DNA from: Apteryx mantelli
Taxonomy: Eukaryota; Chordata; Aves; Apterygiformes; Apterygidae
Reading direction: 5' to 3'
NCBI RefSeq assembly: GCF_036417845.1
Contig: NC_090020.1
Coordinates: 40,222,425 to 40,286,424 of the forward strand
Length of the DNA stretch: 64,000 nucleotides
A program made the position numbers and the translations under genes. The notes beneath the pieces are model-generated. The model made no database searches, was not told the origin of the DNA, and saw only the letters and a list, made by a program, of their open reading frames with translations. Shown here one piece after another: positions 52,320 through 64,000 of the stretch (its first letter is position 1; every line of letters begins with the position of its first letter).

Positions 52320-54240
52320 AGCCCTTCAGGGGCTCAAACTTAGAGACATTTTGTCCCACCAGTTTCCACAGGGTACACTACAATGGCATGTCCTATACCC
52401 TACCTTATGCCAAAATGATACATAGATATATAGATCACAGTCCACTCCCTCAGCCCATCTCAGTTGACCACCTTTACTTTAGTTGTAGCCTAGCAAATAT
52501 GATCTTTTTTGCCTTTGCCAGAGAAAAGGCCATAGGCTTTTTATTTAGATGACAGTGAAGGGTCTCAGGTCTTGTTTGGGACTGCCTTGGCCTAAGCTGG
52601 TTTTAACAACCATCTAAAAGTCAAGTGACTCTTGCCTCGCCTGTCTATCTTAAGCTCTGGGAGTCATTGTGTAACAAACTATAGCTCCTTACATCAACTA
52701 TTTTGCAGGAGGCTATTGTGCAACCTTCAAACTTTAGCTGGTAATCAGCAGACTGCATTGGGGAAAAACTTCTAAAAATAAACCCATATAGACCCAAGAC
52801 AAAGGAGGAAGAAAACGTCAAACATCATAATACTCCTGTCAAAGACCTCAAGATGCTGACAACTCGTCACAAGCTCTCTCTCATTCTTCTTGAGGAAGAC
52901 AAACTGTCAGCTTTGGGATCCAAAGAACCCTTGGAATAGTGAGCATAACACCAGATAAAAGGTGTAAATACTAGGCAGCTTTTGTATAACAATTTTAACT
53001 GTTATTGATGAGAATTTTCTGTATTAATTAGCATGTTTTAAGATTAACTGGACTCTCAACAACTCTTAGCTCCACATATAAAGTGTGTTCCATTACGAGC
53101 GTAAACACAGCTCAGTTTTCTTCATACTACATTTTCGTCATTAGACTTTTGCTCGCTCCTTCATTAACTAAGCAACATAGAGCAACCTGAGCTGAAGCAT
53201 TAATGGCTCTCTAAAAACTTTGATTTATATTTTGCCTTCTATTCTGAATCTCAATGTTTTTCACATTGCAAGCTGAGATCAACAAGACCATTGAGGCTCT
53301 TTCAAACTATTTACACAGGTGTTAGCTGAGGGTAGAAGTGGATGACATCTTACAGAGATTGCTAGGGCAAAAAATCTCAATTATGCCCTCAAGTATTTAT
53401 TGCATAGTCATCAAAAAAAAACAAATATGTGGACTACACACCTTTAAGATACATAGGGTGTTAGCAGCTATACTTATTCATGACTCTCACATTCTAGCAA
53501 CAGAATTCATTTTACACACCACAGAAAACAGCACCATCTCTGGGATAAAGTAATGCTAACAATCAAAAATAAAGATCAAAAATAATTTAAAAACAAGTTC
53601 TTTATCTATTTTAAAATGCATTAGAAAATAGCATACAGAAAGTAAAAATTCAGTTCATAATGTGGTTAATAAGCTTGATTCTTGCAAAAGTCAGTGTTTT
53701 TAATAATCACCAGACCTTGTTTTCTTGCTTTCTGAATGCCAGCAGTACTAGCAACAATGAACACACTGAAACTTATTTTCCCCTGTAAATGTACAAGTAT
53801 TACATTAATGTTGACTTGCAGAAGACTGCTACCTCCTAAAGCAATTTCTTGTAGTTCTCAAACTCTATGACCAAATCCAACCCCTTCGTGGCCTGCTAGA
53901 CCTGCTTAACATAAGGAAAGGTTGCAGAAAACTAAAAGTATAATTGTGCAGGCTAAAAGTAAAAGCTCGTATTATGACTTCAGGGAAAATCAGAAAGGTT
54001 ACTTACCAATCAGTAACCATAAACTGTCATCATGGAACCATATTCTTTAGATGCAATGTTTTCTGGGTATTTAAGTAGATCATTCCAGAAGCCAACAATA
54101 TTGGTCATGAAACTATTTTCATACTGGGAATGAACCAGATACTCAGCCTGAAGGTATAAGAAGTAATCATATCTGTCAATTATTTTGGTCAGAATCCCTA
54201 AATGAATATGCAAAGTAGGAAACACATCTCTGTTGTCACA

Positions 54241-54264
54241 ATTCTCTTTAAAATTCTCTTTAAA
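54241..54264. repeat. 12-bp perfect tandem duplication
   Basis: ATTCTCTTTAAA occurs twice in direct succession. The perfect match suggests a recent slip. Confidence 0.9.
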
Positions 54265-55578
54265 ATAAATAACTGTGACAATGAGCAATATGCCTATGCA
54301 AATTACGATATCTCAGCTTGATAAGAAAGCAGTACTCAGCCTTTCTAAATGCAGATGGAACACTTGGGCCATCCAAAAACTGAGAGGAAACAGAGGCATT
54401 GACTTTGGGAAAAATGCAAACAAGCTCATAAGAAAGCATATGAGAAAATCTCTTTGTGCCTAGCAAGTATATCTACAGATCTGCAGAGTAATAGCACCTT
54501 ATTAGTGTTTAGATTCTAGAAGAAGGGAACATCTAAGGATGTGTACTGGGATTCTCTAACTGGGATCTGGTGCACGTTCGAGGGGGATTATTCAACCAGA
54601 TGACCACTCAAGTTATTTTCCTCTGAACTGAAAATCATCTAAATCAGTCTGTAGCTGACAAACACAAAAGCTATCTCCAGACAAGTTTTGAAACTACAAG
54701 CCATTGAAGCTCCTATCCCACCATTATCTCACAAGTATTTAACCTAAAACTTTTATTTTTTAGAGTTCTTGTATTTGAACCGTGCTTCTGCACTTACTAC
54801 TTGATTTAAGTCTGCTAGTTTTGCTAGTCAAAGTTTTTTGCTCTAAAACATGACCCAAATTGTGGATGTTCTTTTCTTCCTGCAAAAAAAAATGGAACAG
54901 CTTTAAAATAAAGTATTACAGTGTAAAAAGTTATTACAAATACTTAAACATGCCAACAGAAAAAAGACTTATACACAAATTTTCATGCTTTTACAGCATT
55001 AAATATGTATCTTTGTAAATAGCTTTCTACATCAAATAAAAATATACTTGTTCTGGCTACATCATGGGAACTGTTGTATGTTGAATACACTAATGAATAA
55101 CTTATCTGAAGGAAGCAAAGTAACAGGAGACATCTAATGACTATTGTGATTACATCACCCATTATTAATTCTGGTTTGATACTGCAGGACAATGACTGAA
55201 TAGACATGTTTCCTCTTCCTTCACGGGTCTCAATAAATCCAAATTACTGCTGAAAGCAAGTTGTTCTAATCTGACAGTGTCCAAATCCAGGTTTAAAAAA
55301 AGTGCTTGTAATCTAATACAACTGTTCTTTGAATCAAAGTTGGTATCAAGGTGCTGACTCATTTAGACTCAGCGCTTCACCTCTAGCTGTTGTAAGTACC
55401 CCCCCTCTCTGTTCCGTTATTTTCTACATTCACATGGCTTTATATTCAATACAAGAAGGAAAATTGCTTAACAACATTCCAAAAAGATAAGCTCAAAGGA
55501 GCTTATTTTGTGTTTGAGAGCTTGCTCGCATTTAAAACTGTGCTGATATAACAACATCAACTGATCTGTACAAGTTAT

Positions 55579-55595
55579 GGGGGGGGGGGGGGGGG
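55579..55595. repeat. G17 homopolymer
   Basis: Seventeen G in a row, followed by TTGTTTGTTTTT. A second quadruplex-capable run in the window; its length may be uncertain. Confidence 0.9.
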
Positions 55596-55606
55596 TTGTT
55601 TGTTTT

Positions 55607-55765
55607 TAAACCAGCATAGCTGTAGCAATGAGCTCTGCAGAGGATGCAGCTGTAGTGGTATAAAGACACCTTATACTGAAAATCCTTACCAGTTCTAAAT
55701 GAAAGTGAAATATACTGGTATAAAGCATTTTTACACTACAACAAATGCATCCATGCTAGGAGAAT
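55607..55765. mobile_element. Possible old amniote DNA-transposon-like relic
   Basis: AAACCAGCATAGCTGTAGCA, then GTGGTATAAAGACACCTTAT, then TACTGGTATAAAGCATTTTT and ACAAATGCATCCATGCTAGG. From memory this resembles a non-autonomous repeat seen in turtles and crocodilians, built of ACCAGCATAGCTGTA and CTGGTATAA..GCACCTT units with a CATCCACACTAGG end. Recognition rests on memory of that pattern, so it is tentative. Confidence 0.4.
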
Positions 55766-58100
55766 GAGAAAAGCTTAGAAGCAGTGAAAGCAGTAAAACT
55801 TCCCAAACAGGAGAAGCTTTCTAGAGAATATACAGGTATTCTATAATACACAGTCTGCTGAAGCATAACATACAACAAGCCCAGAGCAATCTTTCACTTA
55901 ACACCAGTCTGCAACAATAGACAAGCTACCTGACTCAAGCCACCAGGAAACAGAAGGCAAAGCAAGCTACCTGTCATTAATATTTTGTAAACATCAGTTC
56001 CTTTTTGCCTCCTCAGCTTGAGCATTTCTAAAACAATAAAAATCTGCAGTGAGAGCTGAAGCACCTGTTTTAGCACTCTGAAATTATTTGGTGCAATGCC
56101 TGAAAGTGAAATGCATATCCCAACTGGAAGACTGAGGGTTAGGTGCTTAGGCTCCAAAATGAACCATCTCACAAATGGTGGTCACAGACAATTCCCCATT
56201 TCCTCTTTCTCCCATTCCCTCCAATCCCCAAGCCAGGAGCTTTTTAATCACTCAGAAAGACCACACGCTACAATCCTGAATTCTAGGGAGATAGGAGTTA
56301 AGTAGATGGGCAGGTCAAACCTACAAAAACAGTACCTAAATTTACATCTGATCTGGAACATGGGATATTCTCCAATGAACAGAAGCTTATCACTCCTCTC
56401 CATCCTCTTGATGTTCCCACTATTAACAGCAACCAGCTTTTCCTTACTAACTTGGTGGTAAAACATTCTTCTAAGGCAGCTGGCTCTAGGACTATCTGAG
56501 GCTAAGAGAGGTCAAACCTATTCCTCTTACTTCCCAATAAAGAACCATAATACAAAACAGTCTGAAGATGTTTTTGACCCCTGTTTGAGGCTGAACCATT
56601 GAACCTAGGAATGCAAGTCATTGTGCCCAAAATGAGAAAAAGCAAATAGGCATAGGAAGTTATAGTCAAAGAATTAAAATTCAGGTGTCAGGATGATAGA
56701 AGACAGGGCTTCTGTGCTGGTCCATGGAGACTTTCTCACCAAACACAGAAGCATCTCATTAATTTTCTGTTACACATGTGCTTTCTCGGTTACTTTCTTG
56801 AAGTTGGAATGTAATTCCACTTAAGATTATTGCTGCACAAGAACTTTAAAGCAGCATAAACCAGCTTTGCTCTCAAATGAAATAGGTCAACCCTGTTCCT
56901 GTTGTTCATTATTCCCCTTTCTTCCCCAGTCTTTGGGCTGTCCTAAGCACTTCTGTGGCCAATGAATTTAACTAGCTAGAAGTATTGTCTGCCCAAAAGC
57001 CATTTCAAGCACAACACTAAAGGCTTCACATGGGATCTCTCCATGAAAAGGAGAGTAAAGCAGAACAGGAAAAGGGAAAGGGAAGAAAGCCTTCTATGCA
57101 AGTAATGTTTTCTCGCATGTCTCCTCTCCACTCACCAGGGAAAGATGTACCTAGGAGGACATGGTCTTTAGAAGAGGTATCACTGGATCATAATGATTAG
57201 GTAAATTCTGCATGGAAATTTTTACCCTATCCAGGGCCTTGGAACACACTGAAAATATGCACACAGAAAGCAACAAACAGATGCTCTGTTATTCATTGTG
57301 GCTTCAGCTTTCACCCAAGAGCACAGATGTGCAACTTACAGGACAAATTTAAGTAGTTCAAATATACCAACTCTTGGTAATCTTTTGTTATAGTATTTAA
57401 ACTAACCTAGGATGAAGCATAAGAGGAAAAATGGTTAAAGATTAAGTGATAGATGCATGCACCATTACAGGAGATCATCATAAATGTCAAGTGGAATCTG
57501 TTCCTTTAAATAGGTGTGAAGTTCAAAGACACCATACCATCTAAAATGACATCTGCCTCTAAGAGGCAGAGGTTTTCACTGCAAACTGAAATTGTTTCAA
57601 GTGCACTCCTAGTGATAGAAGCCAGAAAACCCAGCCTTGAGGGATGGGAGGGGAGGGATAATACCAAAAATGTGGCCTTCTGTGCAGTGGGAATAGCCAA
57701 AGTCAGAAGGCACAGGAATCACCTTTACTGAATCAAAGGTACAAGATAAAAATCAGTTACTATTTATACACACAGTATGTCATTTGACATTTAGATACTG
57801 CATGATAGGTTGCTTACTGATACAATAGCCAAAACTGATACTAACCGCAGAGGCAATATTAGGAGACACTGTTGAAATTCCCCATATTGGTCATTGAAAC
57901 ATAGGCCTAGTTTTTCCTAAACTCTCAGCTATTTCTAAGGAGACTAAAGATGTTTATTTTGTTTTGCTGGAAAAAAAAATGTTTGCAACTATTTTATAAA
58001 ATATAGCACAATCAAGTTACAGAATACGATTTCCGAACTTAGAAAAAAATCTTTATAAAAACATTGATTTTGAGCATCACATGAGATTTCTCATAATCAT

Positions 58101-58140
58101 GAGGCAAGTTTAGTCTTGCTGAGGCAAGTTCAGATTGCTT
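58101..58140. repeat. 20-bp imperfect tandem duplication
   Basis: GAGGCAAGTTTAGTCTTGCT is followed directly by GAGGCAAGTTCAGATTGCTT. The two units differ at four positions. Confidence 0.85.
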
Positions 58141-61100
58141 AATCCACCTGTGATTTCAGTCCATGCAATGAGATTTTATCTGTCAAGTTCTGAGTGACTT
58201 GTGTGCATCTACTGCCATCCAGCCAATACTTAAGAGGAACTTTCCCTCCAATTCCTCTTTCTCACTGGGCACTGATGCTGAAAATAAGTCTAAAGCAGAG
58301 ATTTTCAGCACAAGTCTACAAGGTGAAATGCAGATGGTATATCCACAGCTGATGGGACATAAGATAACTCTGGTCCTTAAGTAAACTCAAGCTCAACTGC
58401 AAATAGGCTGTTCTTCATTTATGCCTTTTCTTGTCCAAGTTTTGGCTGCTCAGTGCCAGCATCTTGGTCATTTGAAAAGCAGTATGACAGTATGAACCTA
58501 GAATCTCATTTTGTATTAGCTGATCAATCTATCTAGTTATAGATGATCTCAAATAGGACTAAGAATTGATCCTAGTGGAATTTCTTAAATAGCTCATAGT
58601 TTCCCATTGCTACACACAGGTGCCTCTTATAGTGCACTATAGCTCACTGCTCTAAATCTGTAAAGGTACAAGCAAATGAAAACATCTGCCTTTGAAGGAA
58701 AGTTCTAGGAATCTGAAGTAGAAGTCTAGCAACCGATTTTGCCTATAAACATTGTTCTCAAATATATATGCCCTGCTTTCACCATAGCAAATGCTCTACA
58801 GGTAAGAGCAATAATCTCTATAGTGCACATTTGCTGACAGAGGAGTTAACTAAGTCCTTTTCTTGATACCTACTTGGTAAAATTAAGATGCATTTCTTGC
58901 ATATGTCAATGCATCTATGATGGTTTTTATTCTAGGTAGCACAGAACTATACCAAGGACAGACTTTAATCCATGGATACCATGAGTAGATTTCCTAGTTA
59001 TTAACATGTGTTTCAAAGTCTCTTCACGATTTTTATCATTAGGCATACTAAAGCATATTACAATAACACCTGTTAGCTCAGCAAACATACCCATAACTGC
59101 AATGTTGAGGTACTGTTTTGAGTAACATATGTTCAAATTCCTGCTGTCCAAAAAGATTAATACTGTTCGGCAATTCTCAAACTAACAGCTTCTATTTCAT
59201 CCAAGACTGTAGGAAAGGGAAAAAGGCAAATTAAAAAAACTACCTTTATTTTTTTCTTCAGTTACATTTAAACGGGGATGTATTTCATTATTTAGACATC
59301 CAGGCAATGTTGACTTCATTAGTTTAGACAGGGAAAAAAAAGCATATAAATGCAAATCATATTGGCTTTACCTGAACATACCTGCATTACTTACTACTGA
59401 CCAGTTTGTTTTGCTAGAAGAAAATTTTCTTCAGCATTAAATTGGAGCACTTAAAAATACTGCTAAAAAGCAAGTGTCTAGATACTGGTCATTGCAGCAA
59501 ATAAACAGATTTTATATTTTAAAATATTTTAAGTCCATAACTGGATTAATATACACATTTTCTTGTTATGTGTAAGGAGTTCGTATCTTATAAACACTGT
59601 ACAGGCCAAAAACCTCCAAGAAGGAAACCAATCAGGTGCATGAGAAATACAGATACTACATGTATTTACAAATATTATGAAGCAACAAATTTGGTCAAAT
59701 ACTGCAAAAAAGGACGTGTTTTCACATTAGAATGGTCAAGTAACCTCCGACCTCTTCAGCTCAAAAGAAAAGTAACTCCATGAGTTTGAGATAATCAATA
59801 CCACAAACAGGTAGAGTGGAGACTGTTGATCAAGTTACAGTATGTTTTTGTAGGCCAAGTTCAGTTTTTTTAAAACAAAAACTTAAGATCATCAACAGCA
59901 AATGTGACAAAGATCAAAGTACACAATGTGTTCATATGAGCACATAACCCAAACAATGCACTACACTTTTGGCTGTTAAGGAAAAATAAATTACAAAATA
60001 CAATTAAAATCCCTGTAAATGCAATAATGAATTCAAAGGTGTGCATTTATCTTTAATATACATTTTAAATGTTGCCACAAAACAGTTTAAAAATAAATAA
60101 GTATGCCAAAAGGCATGCATGTATAGAAAAAAATATTACTAGTTAGCTTTACAAGACTTATTAAAAAAAACTGAGAGAACTGGAGTTTTGGCCAACAAAT
60201 CTGTCTAGTCACTTCCATCTTTTACTCCATCTTTCCAAGTAACTGGCAGCTAAACATGACAAAAGCACACCTCTGTCATTATGGCTTTAAAAGAAGCAGA
60301 CTTGAAAAAATAAAACAGGCTGCCTTTTCTACAGAACAGCTGGTTTGTTCATATTGCAGGCACTTCTTAGGACTGTGGGGAAAGTACCTGACCCATCCTT
60401 GCCATGGTATTTTACAATAGTAGTAATATTGTACTGAAAGATAAGAAAATTCCAGAAAACAAAAAGAAATCACAGCAAATTTTGGGTGCTATGGGCTAGT
60501 ACGTAGAGAAGGCAATAGAAGTCTAACCCACTTTCATTGCATTTGTTTTCTAAATCAGAGTGTAAAATAATTTACAAACAGATCTCTAACATCATTACAT
60601 GGCACGTCCACATGTTCAATTTAAAGATGTTGTCAATCAGCAGTTACTGTAGTGAACATTTAGGCTTTAATACCGATTCCACTTTAACCAAATTCACATT
60701 TATTTCGTAGTGTATTTCATAACTCCTCTGTAGATCCTCTTTTGAAGATACTTCAATCTTACTAACATTACTGGAAGCACAACTTACATTATACAAACAT
60801 TTTATTTTTTGTAAAAACTCTCATCATTTCTACTATACTGCAACTCCGTTACAGGCATGACAAAAGCAGATTTTCAAGCTCAGACTACCAGAAATGCTTT
60901 CTGTTCATTAGTATCACCAGCATTTAGACAACTGTCATCACCTGCACTGCCGCTTCCTACTTGATATCTCTGGACAGTGACTGTACCATGATATCACAGA
61001 GAGGACAATGCTAATACAGTTTAACTGCAGTACCATCAGTAATACTGGAAAAAGAAAATCAACGCAAAAGAAAAGAAATCTTAAGACATTTTTCTAAATG

Positions 61101-63338
61101 CTTGTGCATCTATTTTTTCCACTTTTTAAAAGACTGCTTTTGATATGCTGTTACAGAATTCTAATACCAGATTTATGACATCTTTCTTCAGCTAAGACAC
61201 TGCTAAAACTTTGTAGAGCAGGAGAAATACTTTTGAAGTTTAGCTTTAGTGAAGATAGTGTCCATTTTGTTGGTCCATTTATTGTTGGTCAAAGAAGCAC
61301 TCATATTTGACAAAACTTTAAAGCTTCCAGAATAGATTAATTGAAAAATATGGATGTAGGAGAATCAAATCAAAACACAGAGGCATGACATTTTGTTTCT
61401 AAGGGAGTCCTTGGAAAACGTGTGGTCACTACAGAGATTTTTCTTTAGATCACAAGACAGCAGTTGAACAAGTAAGCAATTTCCCATGTTCTGCTTGCTT
61501 CTAAAGTCATTTGTGGCGCTGAATGGTTTTCCTTTTCCTTCGCTTGAAAAAACAGCAGCACCTGCAGGTGTGACATGGATTACATACGATATAAAAAGAG
61601 AAGCCACAAAAAACACCGTTTCGCTTGAAGCACGTAGAGAAGTTATAGCCACCACTACAAGGAATATATTAAGCTCTATTGCAGGTGATTGACTTTTTAG
61701 TGAAACTAAAACTGAAGTAAAGTTGGCACATTTCACCCTTTTTGGTGAACAAATTATATCAATGGAAAAAAATCAAAATAAAAATAGGTAAAGTTTAGAG
61801 TATTGTGTGATGGTATAAAAAGCATGAGCATTAAGGGCTGACTTAAAAATACATTTGCAAGAATAAGGCAAGTTTTAATTCCTATTTACTCTTTCACATA
61901 ACTGTTAATATGCCAAATACAAGCTTGAACATATCTTAAGTTTGCATCACCTGAACTGCATACTTAAGACTTTACTGCTGCTAAGACAGGGGAACAATTT
62001 GAACTTCCTTTTAGCACTTAGAACTCCAAGAAGCCCTTTTTCCCCAAAAAAAAGTTTTAGAAAACCATGTTCATCAACAATAAAAATTAAAATTCTAATT
62101 CAGTGCTGTGATATTAGTAAAGTGAGAATCACAGCTTTAAGTGTAAAGTATACCAACATTCTTCTGCTTCATTGTATATAAGAAGAAAACTGAAATTAAC
62201 AAATATTGTCAGTTTCACCTAATAACAGAAAAAATCAGCTAGTAATAAAACATCAAAAGCAAAAAAAGAGGGTGATGGGGAGGTGGCACAGGGGGAGTTA
62301 GAGAAGAGGTCTACAGAAGTCCAGGAAGTATTTTTGAAAGCAAATTAAAGAGAAGGAAGCAACAAATACAAAGAAAACTTTCATTTCCATGCAATGTTAG
62401 CCTGGTGTTATTTTAAGCAACTCCTAGCTCCTGACCACCACCTATAAAATTAAAGCTCTCATTCAGGAAAATATTCTCAGTACTTTAATTGCGATCAAAA
62501 ATGAACATGCAAGCTTCCTGTTTCAGGATAGCTTGCCCCAGGGAATTCTGTAGCTTGCTTAATGAACTGCTTACTGCAGTGCTATATACACTATGAAGAC
62601 TGATACTTGAGTTTTCCTCAAGCTATGCAGCACAACAGAAATGACAAACTAGAAATTCACTGCATCAATATGCCATCAGCAAGTCCTCAAGCTCATTAAG
62701 CATTATCTGTAGTTAAACTTCAAAAGGAATCCTGCTGAGTTTGTTTGGAATACGAGAAAGGAAGGGGAAAGAATTTGAAAACCAGGGAGAATAAGGGTCT
62801 AAAAATAAGGTTCTAAATGGGGTGAGAACAACATCCAAAGCAAGGGGAGACAAAAGTTACCTTCTCAAAATATCCAAGGACACCCTCTTGCTCAGTCACT
62901 GAAAAAGTAGCAGTGGGCAGAGGCAGACCAGAGCTGCTCTGAGAGTTACATAACTTTCAGTAAAAAAAAAAAATAAAAAATTGGTTATTGATAGAGAGGA
63001 AGCCCAAAATTAAAATTCAGTAGGGGAAACTATGAGGATAAGTATTTTTATAGCTACCAGAAATAATACTAGATTTACCTTAGAAGACTTATAAAAAGAG
63101 ATATAACTGCTTTGGAAAGTTGGTAGCCACCAACTGCAACCAAAATTCCCCCATAACTACAAGCTCTTTTTTTAAGATCTATCTACAACCACTAACATCC
63201 ATCATTATTTAAGCTTTGAGTTTAGAAGCAGATGTATGGGGTCCAATCTAGCTTAATCCTTCATTCACCACAACCTTCTTCCAAGTATATTATTTATGTA
63301 TATATTATGTACATCACATCAAAACAAAATATTTCACA

Positions 63339-63378
63339 ATGGTCCCTTTCCAACCTGAAGCATTCTGTGATCCTATGT
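63339..63378 (+). mobile_element. Short degenerate CR1 3' tail
   Basis: GGTCCCTTTCCAACCTGAAG followed by CATTCTGTGATCCTATG matches the CR1 end (GGTCCCTTCCAACCT, then ATTCTRTG units) with small changes. Only about 40 bases remain, so this is a heavily truncated insertion, older than and distinct from the copies at 12 and 16 kb. Confidence 0.7.
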
Positions 63379-64000
63379 ACAAGGAAATTCTACTCTGGTT
63401 TCTGATGGTAAATCACTTTTTGCATCTGCTTCAGGTTAAGAGGCCTCAAAGAAAGCTTACACAACTGTTTTGTCTTGATTCCCAATTTTACTATGTAGAG
63501 AACACATTACAAAAGTAACCATAGGAAAAGTAAAAGTGTGACAGATTGTTAATTTAAATTCTATAAAATGCTATCTAGAAATCTTTAAGCCTTTACTGTT
63601 GTAGTATATTTTGCTTAAATGAAATGTGTACAAGGAACATCAGTCCGCATCTCCAAGGTTTAGTACTGCTTTGACCCTCTGTGCAATTTAAGGATGCTTT
63701 GGGTTCCTTCCCAGCAAATTTCAACCCATCCTTTGCTGCAGTTCCTGTGCTGTCCTTTATTCTTTCTCCATGGCCTATTTAGTTTGCTCCTTCTGTCAGC
63801 TGAGAAGCACAGCATCACACAATAGAGAATTCAAGAATCCTACCCTTAACCAATATTAATGCACTGCCTTTTCAACCCCCTTGTCTTCTGGATTTTGCAT
63901 AATACTGTTAAGAAGAGTATTTTAATAACAGCTATTGATTTTATCTGATAAATTATTATACTGTATTCTAGTTCAGGAAATTTCACTATATAATGCTCAA

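Larger units (their letters stand above)
45327..55578. other. Non-coding AT-rich stretch
   Basis: No gene is recognised. It holds a (CA)n run at 48,017-48,031, a C14 run at 52,306-52,319, a 12-bp tandem duplication at 54,241-54,264 and an exon-like segment on the minus strand at 54,007-54,147 (see findings). The part at about 52,440-52,960 is richer in GC than its surroundings, but no LTR ends or coding blocks were found there. Confidence 0.55.
55766..64000. other. Non-coding AT-rich stretch to the window end
   Basis: No gene is recognised. It holds a 20-bp tandem duplication at 58,101-58,140 and a short degenerate CR1 tail at 63,339-63,378. Open frames are short, overlap on both strands and lack domains. 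Confidence 0.6.

Noticed and set aside
52440-52960. Possible LTR-like segment of higher GC
   Set aside because: No TG...CA ends with a matching target duplication could be paired, and no promoter order is visible.
59120-59150. GTTCAAATTCC, similar to a tRNA B box
   Set aside because: No A box or cloverleaf arms at the right distance; not a tRNA gene.
1-64000. CRISPR arrays, operons, bacterial promoters or terminators
   Set aside because: The sequence is eukaryotic; no spaced direct-repeat array or bacterial gene organisation is present.

Overview
This window looks like AT-rich, gene-poor vertebrate DNA, most likely from a bird. Three things point that way. The dominant repeat is a CR1 LINE whose 3' end is two copies of the 8-bp unit GATTCTGT, as in avian CR1. 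The only recognisable retroviral trace is a short solo LTR. The rest is mostly single-copy AT-rich sequence with faint relics of old amniote repeats. The species cannot be named from the sequence. No host protein-coding gene, tRNA or rRNA was recognised, so the window is either intergenic or inside a very large intron.

Layout. 1-8.04 kb is non-coding with one purine-rich A tract. About 8.05-12.2 kb holds a plus-strand, essentially full-length CR1 element. It has a short 5' UTR with a 12-bp tandem repeat, then ORF1 (Cys-rich, coiled-coil-like and SGNH-esterase regions, with one in-frame stop). ORF2 follows (APE-type endonuclease, reverse transcriptase and C-terminal part, broken by four frame changes), and then a 3' UTR with two hairpins and the octamer tail. 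At 12,878-13,252 lies a 375-bp solo LTR flanked by a perfect 6-bp duplication, CTACAC. At 16,033-16,197 a second, 5'-truncated CR1 copy matches the end of the full-length element at 163 of 165 positions.

From 16.2 kb to the end the sequence is non-coding. It contains degenerate old repeats: two MIR-like SINE relics, a palindromic MITE-like relic near 19.8 kb, weaker relics at 20.1 and 55.6 kb, hAT-like termini at 35.15 and 37.25 kb, and tiny CR1 tails at 13.65 and 63.34 kb. It also has simple-sequence tracts, including runs of 24 and 17 G.

How the parts work together. The only coding system is the retrotransposon. ORF1 would supply an RNA-binding/esterase protein, ORF2 the nicking and reverse-transcription activities, and the 3' hairpin/octamer end the template mark used to start cDNA synthesis. 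This copy is dead: its ORF1 has a nonsense codon inside the esterase and lacks the catalytic His, and its reverse transcriptase has lost the segment that should carry the FADD active-site motif. The second copy shows that closely related elements were mobile. No convincing new biological system was found; the leads worth checking are listed as findings.
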